From Sporosarcina sp. ZBG7A (GTDB taxonomy: Bacteria > Bacillota > Bacilli > Bacillales_A > Planococcaceae): a stretch of 64,000 nt of DNA. Location of the stretch: contig NZ_JWIB01000008.1 in NCBI RefSeq assembly GCF_000813425.1, positions 62,001-126,000 on the forward strand, in the 5' to 3' direction. Positions 38,022 through 46,205 of this stretch are shown here, one piece after another. A program made the position numbers and the translations under genes. How positions within the stretch are numbered: position 1 is the first letter of the stretch; each line of letters starts with the position of its first letter. The notes below the pieces were generated by a model. That model was not told the DNA's origin and ran no database searches. It was given only the letters and a program-made list of their open reading frames with translations.

Positions 38022-38787
38022 TATTTACAGACCTGGCTCGAACCAAATGGCAGGTGTGAAGAAGATTGGGATTCGCAGTCTCCAGACTGTTACGGACAAC
38101 GAAGAAGCTGCAGCGGCTCCACAGATGAATTTAGCAGAGATTATTATGGAGCGAGACCGTTTAATGAATGACGCACGTACTCATTCGAGTATTGAAAAAG
38201 CTGCAATTGAACAAATGCGTGTAACAGCTCATGATGATATTGATGCGATGAGAAATGCTTGGGAAGCTGAAAAAGCAGTTCTCCAACAACAAGCATATGA
38301 AGAAGCGTTCCAAGTAGGATTTGAAGAAGGAACGAAAAAAAGTATTTCAGATATGCAAGGTACAATCAACCATGTCAATGAAACGATCGAGGTTGCACAA
38401 AAGAATGGTCAGTCCTACTTGGATCATCAAGAGCGATTGATCTTAGAAATTGCAATGAAATCTGCAGAACGCATTCTCGGTCAGGCGCTAGAGGAAAACG
38501 CGGAGTTGTATGTCTCTATTGTGAAGCGAGGCTTGAAAGAGGCTCGTGAAATGCGTGAAGTGAAAGTGTATGTATCTCCTGAATACTATAAACTCGTTTC
38601 AGATAGCCGAGAAGAACTAGCTTCGATTTTTCCGCCTGACGTACCGATACTTATTTTTGTGAATGATGAGTTCGAAAGTACAGAGTGTTACATCGAAACG
38701 AATCATGGCAGAATCGTCGTGAGTGTTGATGAACAGTTAAATGAGATGAAAGAGCGCCTTGTGGAACTATTGGAAAGCGAGGGCTGA
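38014..38787 (+). CDS. fliH: Flagellar assembly protein FliH
   Basis: Peripheral regulator of the export ATPase FliI; it tethers FliI to the C-ring. The central long helix (about 40-150) leads to a C-terminal V-ATPase E-subunit-like domain with LILEIAMKSAERILGQAL. It is 257 residues. TTG start at 38014: an in-frame TGA at 38011 excludes anything longer, and GGAGGAG lies 9 bases upstream. A rare start codon and overlap with fliG suggest coupled, limited translation. Confidence 0.92.
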   Translation: MSNIYRPGSNQMAGVKKIGIRSLQTVTDNEEAAAAPQMNLAEIIMERDRLMNDARTHSSIEKAAIEQMRVTAHDDIDAMRNAWEAEKAVLQQQAYEEAFQVGFEEGTKKSISDMQGTINHVNETIEVAQKNGQSYLDHQERLILEIAMKSAERILGQALEENAELYVSIVKRGLKEAREMREVKVYVSPEYYKLVSDSREELASIFPPDVPILIFVNDEFESTECYIETNHGRIVVSVDEQLNEMKERLVELLESEG

Positions 38788-38789
38788 TC

Positions 38790-40121
38790 ATGAATAAAGC
38801 TGAAGAACTTTCGAATAAAATATCTAGTGTCAAAACGTTTAAGAAGTATGGTCGTGTCGCAAGGGTCGTTGGTTTAATGATTGAGTCTAAAGGGCCGGAA
38901 AGTTCAATCGGTGATTTATGTATCATCCATTTAAATCCGACAAGCACATCAGAATCAAAAATTTTAGCCGAAGTGGTTGGTTTCCGTGAAGAAATAGTCA
39001 TGTTGATGCCTTTTACAAATGTAACTGAGATTTCGAGTGGTTGCTTAGTGGAAGGAACAGGGAAGCCGCTTGAAGTAAAGGTCGGTATGAATTTGATCGG
39101 TAAAGTACTTGATTCGATGGGGAATCCCATTGACCAATCGTCACTACCAAAAGGGCTTGCAACAGTTCGAACGGAGCAAAACCCTCCCAACGTTTTAACT
39201 CGACCGACCATTAATGACAAATTAGCAGTCGGCGTTAAAGCAATTGACGGAATGTTGACAGTAGGTAGTGGTCAGCGAGTAGGGATTTTTGCTGGTTCAG
39301 GTGTAGGGAAAAGTACACTACTCGGTATGATTGCACGAAATACAACAGCCGATCTAAACGTCATCGCACTCATCGGGGAGCGTGGTAGGGAGGTTCGCGA
39401 ATTTATCGATAGAGATTTAGGTTCTGAAGGGTTAAGTAGGACGATAGTCGTTGCTGCAACTTCTGACCAACCTGCGCTTATGCGTATAAAAGGCGCGTTT
39501 ACGGCGACAGCTATCGCAGAATACTTCAGAAATAAGGGCATGAATGTCATGCTCATGATGGACTCCGTGACACGTGTTGCAATGGCTCAACGAGAAATTG
39601 GACTGGCTGTCGGAGAACCTCCTGCAACAAGAGGATACACGCCTTCCGTTTTTGCAATTTTACCTAAGCTGCTTGAACGAAGTGGTACGAACGAATTCGG
39701 AGCGATAACTGCGTTCTATACAGTCTTGGTCGATGGCGATGATATGAATGAGCCAATCGCGGATGCGGTTCGAGGAATTTTGGATGGTCATATCGTGTTA
39801 GATAGGACGCTTGCGAACAAAGGCCAATATCCTGCTATAAACGTATTGAAAAGTGTCAGTCGACTTATGAATCACATTGCTGACCCAGAGCATGTGAAAG
39901 CTGCAGAGAAACTACGTGAATTGTACTATACGTATGATAAGTCAGAAGACCTTATCAATATAGGTGCATACAAACGAGGGACTTCAAAAGAAATCGACCA
40001 AGCTATCGAATACGAACCGCTCATTACAAAATTCCTTAAACAAGGGTACAAAGACAATATTTCGATGGAAGAAAGTATTGAAGAGCTGATTGCGCTCGCT
40101 ACTGGGGGCGGTCATACGTGA
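38790..40121 (+). CDS. fliI: Flagellum-specific ATP synthase FliI
   Basis: Hexameric ATPase of the flagellar export apparatus, related to the F1 beta subunit. Walker A is GSGVGKST near residues 170-177. The segments VIALIGERGREVREF, MMDSVTRVAMAQREIGLA and GEPPATRGYTPSVF are diagnostic. It is 443 residues. ATG at 38790 right behind the fliH stop. It overlaps fliJ by 4 bases (GTGA). Confidence 0.97.
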   Translation: MNKAEELSNKISSVKTFKKYGRVARVVGLMIESKGPESSIGDLCIIHLNPTSTSESKILAEVVGFREEIVMLMPFTNVTEISSGCLVEGTGKPLEVKVGMNLIGKVLDSMGNPIDQSSLPKGLATVRTEQNPPNVLTRPTINDKLAVGVKAIDGMLTVGSGQRVGIFAGSGVGKSTLLGMIARNTTADLNVIALIGERGREVREFIDRDLGSEGLSRTIVVAATSDQPALMRIKGAFTATAIAEYFRNKGMNVMLMMDSVTRVAMAQREIGLAVGEPPATRGYTPSVFAILPKLLERSGTNEFGAITAFYTVLVDGDDMNEPIADAVRGILDGHIVLDRTLANKGQYPAINVLKSVSRLMNHIADPEHVKAAEKLRELYYTYDKSEDLINIGAYKRGTSKEIDQAIEYEPLITKFLKQGYKDNISMEESIEELIALATGGGHT

Positions 40122-40570
40122 AGTCCTATCACTATCGTTTCGAGAAAGTCCTAACGTTTCGGGAGCAGGAAAAGAATGAGACGGAGTCTGCATATAAGGA
40201 ATCCGTTGAAACATTTGAAACGATTGCTACTGAACTTTATGATCTTTTGAAAAAGAAAGAGAATGTTTTAGTAGAGCAACAAGAAAAGATGATAAAAGGA
40301 TTTGCGGTGAATGAAATTCATCACTATGCTAGATTCATTGAAAGCTTAGAAATGAAAATTAACTCTGTGCAACAACGAGTCATTCAAGCACGGGGCAAGA
40401 TGAACTGGTATGAAGAGCGCTTGCTCGATAAAACGATAGAAGTGAAGAAATACGAAAAAATGCGGGAAAAAGATCGGGATGCTTTTCAAGATGAAATGGA
40501 ACATAAAGAAGCAGAACGGTTGGATGAGCTATCGACACTGAAATTCCGCAAAAATGAAAATGGGTGGTAA
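40118..40570 (+). CDS. fliJ: Flagellar export protein FliJ
   Basis: Coiled-coil stalk of the export ATPase, linking FliI and FlhA. It is 150 residues, almost wholly helical and charged, with the typical start KSYHYRFEKVLTFREQEKNE. GTG start at 40118 within the fliI stop. The sequence is poorly conserved in the family, so identification rests on start, size, coiled coil and place. Confidence 0.9.
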   Translation: MKSYHYRFEKVLTFREQEKNETESAYKESVETFETIATELYDLLKKKENVLVEQQEKMIKGFAVNEIHHYARFIESLEMKINSVQQRVIQARGKMNWYEERLLDKTIEVKKYEKMREKDRDAFQDEMEHKEAERLDELSTLKFRKNENGW

Positions 40571-41180
40571 GCCGGTGAAACGAAAAAAGAATAAGACCCC
40601 AGACTCGTTTAAAGAAGAGCGTAAGGCAGGTAGTTTCTTTCAGATGTTGCTTGCGTGGTTTGTAATTCCGCTTATTTTTGCGATTGCTGTTCTGCTCATT
40701 ATTGCAAAAGTTGCAGATGTAAATGTAGTTGAAAAAGCAAAGGAATGGACAGCTACTGTTCCAGTGCTTGAGCAGAAAAAACAAGACTCTTCAACAAAAA
40801 AAGACAAAAAAATATTAGAAGAGCGTGTCGTTGCTATGAAAGAAGAATTGAAACAAAAAGAACAACAACTTATGGGAATTCAAGAAGACTTGAAAAAGTC
40901 CAACGCGAAAAACGAAGAACTTGTCTTAGCGCAAGAAAAATTGCAAGCGGAAATTTTAGTTATAAAGAGAACGAATGATGATTCAAAAAAGGAAATTGGA
41001 CAGCTTGTCTCGACTTTTGAACAAATGTCTGCAAAATCAGCTGCGCCTGTTATTACAGAGATGGACGATGCCCGGGCTCTTCAACTTTTGTCCCAAATGA
41101 AAGCAAATACGCTGGCTGCTATTCTCGAAAAAATGTCTGCGAAAGATGCCGCTAAATATACTGCTCTTTTAGCAAAATGA
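40554..41180 (+). CDS. ylxF: Flagellar operon protein YlxF, MotE-like
   Basis: Membrane protein with one segment (about 29-50, MLLAWFVIPLIFAIAVLLII), a long coiled coil (about 80-160) and a C-terminal MgtE-N-like domain ending ARALQLLSQMKANTLAAILEKMSAKDAAKYTALLAK. In the family it is seen between fliJ and fliK and is thought to act with stators or FliG-like partners. Starts at ATG 40554, ATG 40560 or GTG 40575 are all possible; none has a strong ribosome site, and the last, after TGGGTGGTAA, may be right. 208 residues at most. Confidence 0.85.
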   Translation: MKMGGKPVKRKKNKTPDSFKEERKAGSFFQMLLAWFVIPLIFAIAVLLIIAKVADVNVVEKAKEWTATVPVLEQKKQDSSTKKDKKILEERVVAMKEELKQKEQQLMGIQEDLKKSNAKNEELVLAQEKLQAEILVIKRTNDDSKKEIGQLVSTFEQMSAKSAAPVITEMDDARALQLLSQMKANTLAAILEKMSAKDAAKYTALLAK

Positions 41181-41189
41181 TGATATAAT
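41181..41189 (+). promoter_or_regulatory. Possible internal extended -10 element before fliK
   Basis: TGATATAAT (TGn plus perfect TATAAT) begins at the ylxF stop, 36 bases before the fliK start. No convincing -35 accompanies it. Confidence 0.35.
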
Positions 41190-41225
41190 CATAAAGTAAT
41201 AGATTTTATCTAAGGAGGTGAAAAA

Positions 41226-42506
41226 ATGAATGTTGGTTCAATGCCAATGGCAATGATATCACCAACTGCTGTAGCTGGAAATGCAATTCGATCTTCTGGA
41301 GATCCAGGCGGAAAATTTGGTTCAGTGCTTGCGGGAATGACGAAAAGTGTTGAAACAGCGAAAACTTCACCTTCGAGCGATCAGTTAGGTTCATTAACTG
41401 AAACAATAGGTAATATCTTTTCTGCTTCAAATGTCGAAGATCTTGCTGCAGCGCTAGAAGAACTAACTGGAATTCCACAAGAAGATATTTTAAATGGTCT
41501 TGGTAAGCTGGGACAAGCTAGTCCTCTTGAAGAATTGGGTAGGGCTTTAGAAATTGACCCTACAGAGCTAATGGAAACAATCAGTTCAATGTTAGAAGAA
41601 GCAGGCGTTTCGAAAGAAGAATTAGCGGAGGTTATGTATTCTAACGATCTCTGGACTCTTTTAAATGTCGTAAACGCACATGCATCAAAACTATCTAGTT
41701 CACTAGAAAGTATGCTGAATAGCAAGGATCAATTAGTTCAACAACAAGCTACAAATGTTTTAGCTTTACTAAAAACTGTTGAAACTGTGCTGCCGACAAG
41801 AGACTTGCTCGGATGGCAACAAGGTAGTTTGATGCAGTTGAGTGGACAGTTGAAAGGTATTCATGATAATGAAGCCATTCCAAAAACGATTGTTAATAGA
41901 AATGAGACTCAAGTTCAAACAGCTTTCGTGAATACGATGGTAAATGTGACAAAGAATAGTCAAGAACAGGCATCTAATGAAGGAAAAAGCGAGCAAAATC
42001 AATCGCAACTTCTTCAAAATACGGGTGTTCAACCGATAGTATCTAGGAATGTTTTTTCATTAGAGACTCAAGAAGCACGACCGACCAGTCAATCTGAAGC
42101 GTTGCTTGCAAAATTACAAGGACTTTTTAAACAAACGAACTTTGGTCAACAGGGTGGCACAAATCGTTTGTTAGTCAAGCTGAATCCAGAACAACTTGGT
42201 CAAATTCGTATTGAGCTTATTCAAATTAACGGTGTTATGACTGCTAGGATACTTGCTTCAACAGCACTCGGAAAAGAGATGCTCGACAGCCAACTACATC
42301 AATTAAGACAGTCATTTAACCAGCAAAACATTCAAGTAGATCGGATTGACGTAACACAAGCTGTTCAAGATCCATCGAGAAATGATCGCAGTCAGAACTT
42401 TAACCATCAACAGTTCAAAGGGAATGACAGCGAGCAAGAACAACAAGAGCATGAACATGATGAACAACAATCATTCCAAGAATATTTGCTTGATGTGGAG
42501 GTGTAA
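41226..42506 (+). CDS. fliK: Flagellar hook-length control protein FliK
   Basis: Molecular ruler exported during hook growth; its C-terminal domain switches FlhB to filament substrates. The C-terminal hook domain (about 300-385) contains NRLLVKLNPEQLGQIRIELI and ILASTALGKEMLDSQLHQL. The N-terminal two thirds are low in conservation, and the end is rich in Glu, Gln and His. It is 426 residues. ATG at 41226 after an excellent AAGGAGGTG. flgD follows 3 bases later. Confidence 0.93.
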   Translation: MNVGSMPMAMISPTAVAGNAIRSSGDPGGKFGSVLAGMTKSVETAKTSPSSDQLGSLTETIGNIFSASNVEDLAAALEELTGIPQEDILNGLGKLGQASPLEELGRALEIDPTELMETISSMLEEAGVSKEELAEVMYSNDLWTLLNVVNAHASKLSSSLESMLNSKDQLVQQQATNVLALLKTVETVLPTRDLLGWQQGSLMQLSGQLKGIHDNEAIPKTIVNRNETQVQTAFVNTMVNVTKNSQEQASNEGKSEQNQSQLLQNTGVQPIVSRNVFSLETQEARPTSQSEALLAKLQGLFKQTNFGQQGGTNRLLVKLNPEQLGQIRIELIQINGVMTARILASTALGKEMLDSQLHQLRQSFNQQNIQVDRIDVTQAVQDPSRNDRSQNFNHQQFKGNDSEQEQQEHEHDEQQSFQEYLLDVEV

Positions 42507-42509
42507 CAA

Positions 42510-43157
42510 ATGGTAGATGGGCAACAACCTATAAAAGAATCCATGTATCTCATGAACAAACAACGGGATGAAAGGAAAACCGGTCAGGGGACTTTAGGAA
42601 AAGACGATTTCATGAAGCTACTGATTGCACAGTTGCAAAACCAAGATCCTACAAACCCGATGAAAGATAATGAGTTCATTGCACAAATGGCGCAATTTTC
42701 GGCACTGGAACAAACAATGAATCTCACGAAAGCTTTTGAGAAATTTGCAGAATCCCAAAACCAAAGCCAGTTGATTCAATACAATTCTTTTGTTGGAAAA
42801 GAGATTAAGTGGCATAAAGTTGCTGAAGAACCTGACGAGGACGGTAAGCCTGTCATTACAGAGGGTACAGGGACAATAACATCTATTAAATATGTAAATG
42901 GATCTGTAGTATTCACGATGGATGATGGTCAAGAATTGTCGCCGGGGAACATTTCAGAAGTACTATCAGGTGATATGAATTCCAATAGTCTAGTAGAAGC
43001 CAGCATGCTAATCGGAAAAACAGTAGGTTATCTAGATGGTGAAACCGAAAAGACGGGAACAGTTACATCAGTTTCTAATAAAGATGGGAAACTTTTGTAT
43101 ATTCTCGATAACGGAGAAAAGATTGAAGGTAACAAATTCACTTCAATAAGCAAATAA
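42510..43157 (+). CDS. flgD: Flagellar hook-capping protein FlgD
   Basis: Scaffold cap for hook polymerisation, lost from the finished hook. The N-terminal family sequence DFMKLLIAQLQNQDPTNPMKDNEFIAQMAQFSALEQ lies near residues 31-66; the remainder forms beta-rich domains with repeated TGTITS and TGTVTS segments. It is 215 residues, longer than the 140-residue B. subtilis form, owing to the second beta-rich part (about 160-215). ATG at 42510 after GGAGGTG. Confidence 0.94.
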   Translation: MVDGQQPIKESMYLMNKQRDERKTGQGTLGKDDFMKLLIAQLQNQDPTNPMKDNEFIAQMAQFSALEQTMNLTKAFEKFAESQNQSQLIQYNSFVGKEIKWHKVAEEPDEDGKPVITEGTGTITSIKYVNGSVVFTMDDGQELSPGNISEVLSGDMNSNSLVEASMLIGKTVGYLDGETEKTGTVTSVSNKDGKLLYILDNGEKIEGNKFTSISK

Positions 43158-43179
43158 CTAGTTAGAACGGAGCGATTGT

Positions 43180-43554
43180 ATGGAACAGCTCAACATTCAG
43201 CGTCTCCAATCGCAGCCGCACATACGACCCGGACAATTGAAACAGTCCGTACCCAAACAGTCATTCGTCGAACAACTGAACAACGCGCTTACACCACAAC
43301 CGTTGAAAGTCAGTAAACATGCGACAGAACGTCTGACGGAACGGAATATCTCGATTTCTGAAGCTGAATGGGCTCATGTCACGGACAAAGTAAACGAGGC
43401 AAAAGCGAAAGGAATTCGCGACTCACTCGTACTGATGGACCAAGCTGCACTGATCGTCAGTGCTAAAAACTCTACAGTCATTACTGCGATGGATCGTAAA
43501 GAAGCAAAAGATCAGCTTTTCACGAACATTGATGGAACAATTATCTTAAGCTAA
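43180..43554 (+). CDS. TIGR02530-type flagellar operon protein
   Basis: A 124-residue cytosolic protein of a family seen between flgD and flgE in several Firmicutes, with no assigned activity known to me. The conserved core is KVSKHATERLTERNISISEAEWAHV, then SLVLMDQAALIVSAKNSTVITAM. The N-terminal 40 residues are proline- and glutamine-rich. ATG at 43180 after ACGGAGCGA. Place suggests a hook-assembly role. A 100-base gap with a hairpin separates it from flgE. Confidence 0.85.
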   Translation: MEQLNIQRLQSQPHIRPGQLKQSVPKQSFVEQLNNALTPQPLKVSKHATERLTERNISISEAEWAHVTDKVNEAKAKGIRDSLVLMDQAALIVSAKNSTVITAMDRKEAKDQLFTNIDGTIILS

Positions 43555-43597
43555 CAAACGAACAACTGGCAGGACCTTGTGAAATGAGGATGCCACC

Positions 43598-43624
43598 GCA
43601 CTGCCGACCGACAGAGGCAGATGC
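43598..43624 (+). other. Hairpin between the TIGR02530 gene and flgE
   Basis: GCA and CTGCC pair with GGCAG and TGC around a 10-base loop, without a T run, so it is not a standard terminator. It lies in the 100-base gap, 31 bases before flgE, and could serve in processing or mRNA stability. Confidence 0.4.
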
Positions 43625-43654
43625 ACTCTACAATCCGAGAGGGGAAAACACATT

Positions 43655-44449
43655 ATGTTACGCTCAATGTACTCAGGAATTTCAGGACTCAAAAACTTTC
43701 AAACGAAACTAGACGTGATTGGTAACAATATCGCAAACGTTAATACGTATGGCTTTAAGAAGGGGCGTACGGTTTTTAAAGATTTGTATTCTCAAACTGT
43801 GGCGGGAGCTAGTGCACCAGGTGGAAATCGTGGAGGAGTTAACCCTAAGCAAGTGGGCTTGGGTTCACAACTAGCTACTATTGATACTCTTCACACCGCA
43901 GGTTCTACTCAGTTCACAGGTAATACACTAGATTTGGCAATTGAGGGTGATGGTTTCTTTGTTGTAAAAGATGGAACAAAAGATGTTTATACAAGGGCCG
44001 GAAATTTTTATATGGACCAAAACGGAGACGTAGTTGATGGTGACGGAAGGTACTTACAGAAAACTGGAGGTGGGAAAATCACCATTCCTCCTACTGCGAC
44101 TAGCATGTCAATCGGTCAAAATGGTTCTGTTACGTATGTTCCTGACACAGGTGGCAACCCAGTTGAAGTGGGAATTATTAATATTGCTAAATTTAATAAT
44201 CCTGGAGGACTTAATAAAGTGGGCGGTAATATCTTTGAAGCCTCAACCAACTCAGGGCCAGTCATTCCTGGAGCTCCTCAATCAGGTGGTCGTGGTACTA
44301 TCAAATCCGGCTCCCTAGAAATGTCCAACGTCGACCTTTCTGAAGAATTCACAGAAATGATCGTAGCTCAACGTGGTTTCCAAGCAAACACAAGAATTAT
44401 CACAACATCCGATGAAATCCTTCAAGAACTCGTTAACTTGAAGCGATAA
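43655..44449 (+). CDS. flgE: Flagellar hook protein FlgE
   Basis: Builds the universal joint between rod and filament. The N-terminal axial motif IGNNIANVNTYGFKKGRTVF lies near 23-42, the central LDLAIEGDGFFVVKDG near 102, and the C-terminal NVDLSEEFTEMIVAQRGFQANTRII near 227. It is 264 residues, equal to B. subtilis FlgE (once named FlgG). The short length means it resembles FlgG, but place between flgD and flbD supports hook protein. ATG at 43655 after CGAGAGGGG. Confidence 0.93.
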   Translation: MLRSMYSGISGLKNFQTKLDVIGNNIANVNTYGFKKGRTVFKDLYSQTVAGASAPGGNRGGVNPKQVGLGSQLATIDTLHTAGSTQFTGNTLDLAIEGDGFFVVKDGTKDVYTRAGNFYMDQNGDVVDGDGRYLQKTGGGKITIPPTATSMSIGQNGSVTYVPDTGGNPVEVGIINIAKFNNPGGLNKVGGNIFEASTNSGPVIPGAPQSGGRGTIKSGSLEMSNVDLSEEFTEMIVAQRGFQANTRIITTSDEILQELVNLKR

Positions 44450-44485
44450 TCAATATAGCATACAGCAACACATAATTTGCTCGTT

Positions 44486-44526
44486 AAAGGAGGGTCGGGC
44501 CGGCTCTTGTGCCTGGCCCTTTACAT
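44486..44526 (+). promoter_or_regulatory. Shine-Dalgarno and hairpin deciding the flbD start
   Basis: AAAGGAGGG (44486-44494) is 32 bases from the ATG at 44527, too far for direct use. Between them GGGCCGGC (44497-44504) pairs with GCCTGGCCC (44511-44519), one bulge, loop TCTTGT. If the hairpin forms, only 2 plus 7 unpaired bases remain, giving 9-base spacing. The GTG at 44509 is an alternative start 14 bases from the site. Confidence 0.6.
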
Positions 44527-44748
44527 ATGATACAAGTAACACGCTTAAACGGAGCTGCATTCCATTTAAATGCTCTCTACATAGAAAAAGTAGAATCGTT
44601 TCCCGATACGACGATCACGTTAACGACGGGAACGAAATACGTCGTCCTCGATCCTATCGATACCGTGAACGAACGTATCATTAACTTCTATCAATCTGTT
44701 CAACTACTGTCGAACCCACATTTGAGAGGTGAAAAAGATGAAGAATAA
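44527..44748 (+). CDS. flbD: FlbD/SwrD family flagellar protein
   Basis: Small protein downstream of flgE; the B. subtilis member (SwrD/YlzI) raises flagellar power and is needed for swarming. The sequence MIQVTRLNGAAFHLNALYIEKVESFPDTTITL is the family core. It is 73 residues from ATG 44527, or 79 from GTG 44509 with an unusual MPGPLH prefix encoded by the hairpin. I choose the ATG because homologues begin there. It overlaps fliL by 11 bases. Confidence 0.9.
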   Translation: MIQVTRLNGAAFHLNALYIEKVESFPDTTITLTTGTKYVVLDPIDTVNERIINFYQSVQLLSNPHLRGEKDEE

Positions 44749-45166
44749 AATATTGACAATTTCTCTAATCATTTTAGTTTGTATTACTCTCGTTGGTGTT
44801 GTGGGACTCATTTTAATGATGCAACTGAACAAAGGTGACGCTGCGGATAAAGAACCTTCCATTGATGAGATTATCGAATCATCCGTAGACATTCCAGAAA
44901 TCACAACTAATTTGAATGGAAGACAATTTATCCGGATTTCATTAAAAATCCAAACTAGCAATAAAAAAGCAGCAGAGGAACTTACGAAACGTGACTTCCA
45001 AGTGAATAACATCGTCATCCAGGAGCTTTCCGAAAAGACGGCTAAAGACTTCGAAGGAAAAACAGGGAAGCAAGCTTTTGAAGATGCCATAAAAGCTCAG
45101 CTGAATCCTCTCATGAAAGAAGGAAAGATTGAGAAGGTATATATCGTTTCCTATATTATTCAGTAA
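44738..45166 (+). CDS. fliL: Flagellar basal body-associated protein FliL
   Basis: Single-pass inner-membrane protein that surrounds or supports stator units. One membrane segment (about 6-28, ILTISLIILVCITLVGVVGLIL) is followed by an outside SPFH-like domain (about 50-142) ending VYIVSYIIQ. It is 142 residues. The ATG at 44738 is preferred over the GTG at 44729, since GAGAGGTG forms its site. The start lies inside the flbD end. Confidence 0.93.
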   Translation: MKNKILTISLIILVCITLVGVVGLILMMQLNKGDAADKEPSIDEIIESSVDIPEITTNLNGRQFIRISLKIQTSNKKAAEELTKRDFQVNNIVIQELSEKTAKDFEGKTGKQAFEDAIKAQLNPLMKEGKIEKVYIVSYIIQ

Positions 45167-45203
45167 TGGTTCGACCAATTCAGAGTGAGAAGGAGGTGGC
45201 CAA

Positions 45204-46205
45204 ATGTCGGGAGATATCTTATCTCAAAATGAGATAGACGCACTACTGTCCGCCATTTCAACAGGGGAAATGACAGCGGACGAAATTAAAAAAGAAGATG
45301 AAACTAAAAAAGTAAAAGTATATGACTTCAAGCGGGCATTACGATTTTCTAAAGACCAGATTCGTAGTTTGACGAGAATTCATGAAAACTTTGCACGATT
45401 GCTCACTACTTATTTTTCAGCTAAATTACGTACTTATATTCAAATCAATGTGGCGTCAGTTGACCAAATTCCTTTTGAGGAGTTCATTCGGTCGATCCCG
45501 AACATGACGCTCCTCAATATTTTTGAAGTCCCACCACTTGAAGGGAACATCATCATGGAGGTCAACCCGAATGTCGCATATTCTATGCTGGAACGACTGA
45601 TGGGTGGCTATGGTGAGAGTTCAGGGAAAATTGATAACATGACAGAGATTGAAACGAAAATCCTGACAGGGCTATTCGAGCGTTCCTTTGACAACTTACG
45701 TGAAGCTTGGTCGAATATTGCCGACATCGATCCGTTTCTAGCTGAAATGGAAGTGAATCCGCAATTTCTTCAGATGATATCTCCGAATGAGACGGTTGTT
45801 GTCATTTCGTTCAATATTGTAATCGGTGAATCAAGTGGAATGATTAACATCTGTATTCCTCATGTTGTTCTCGAGCCAATCGTACCGAACCTTTCTGTAA
45901 GGTATTGGATGCAGACGAATAAGAAAGAACCGACACCTGAGCAAAGTATAGTGTTGGAAAAAAGAATTAAAAAGGCTGACCTACCGGTTGTTGCGAAACT
46001 CGGTGAAGGAGCTATGACAATTGAAGACTTATTGTATTTACAACTTGGCGATTGTATCGAACTGGATACCGCATATGACGCGCCACTTACTATAGAAGTA
46101 AGCGGCATTCCTAAATTTACCGCACAACCTGGCCATTTGAGAAATCGTATGGCTGTCCAAATACTTGATACCCTGATTGGAGGGGATGACGAAGATGATG
46201 AGTGA
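45204..46205 (+). CDS. fliM: Flagellar motor switch protein FliM
   Basis: C-ring protein that receives phosphorylated CheY. The N-terminal CheY-binding peptide is GDILSQNEIDALLSAI at residues 3-18. The CheC-like middle domain has NPNVAYSMLERLMGG, and the C-terminal SpoA domain contains LGDCIELDTAYDAPLTIEVSG. It is 333 residues. ATG at 45204 after AAGGAGGTGG. The end overlaps the fliY start by 11 bases. Confidence 0.97.
   Translation: MSGDILSQNEIDALLSAISTGEMTADEIKKEDETKKVKVYDFKRALRFSKDQIRSLTRIHENFARLLTTYFSAKLRTYIQINVASVDQIPFEEFIRSIPNMTLLNIFEVPPLEGNIIMEVNPNVAYSMLERLMGGYGESSGKIDNMTEIETKILTGLFERSFDNLREAWSNIADIDPFLAEMEVNPQFLQMISPNETVVVISFNIVIGESSGMINICIPHVVLEPIVPNLSVRYWMQTNKKEPTPEQSIVLEKRIKKADLPVVAKLGEGAMTIEDLLYLQLGDCIELDTAYDAPLTIEVSGIPKFTAQPGHLRNRMAVQILDTLIGGDDEDDE

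Noticed and set aside
38651..39220. Minus-strand open frame of about 189 codons opposite fliH-fliI
   Set aside because: It lies wholly over conserved flagellar genes and shows no start signal; a shadow of fliI codon use.
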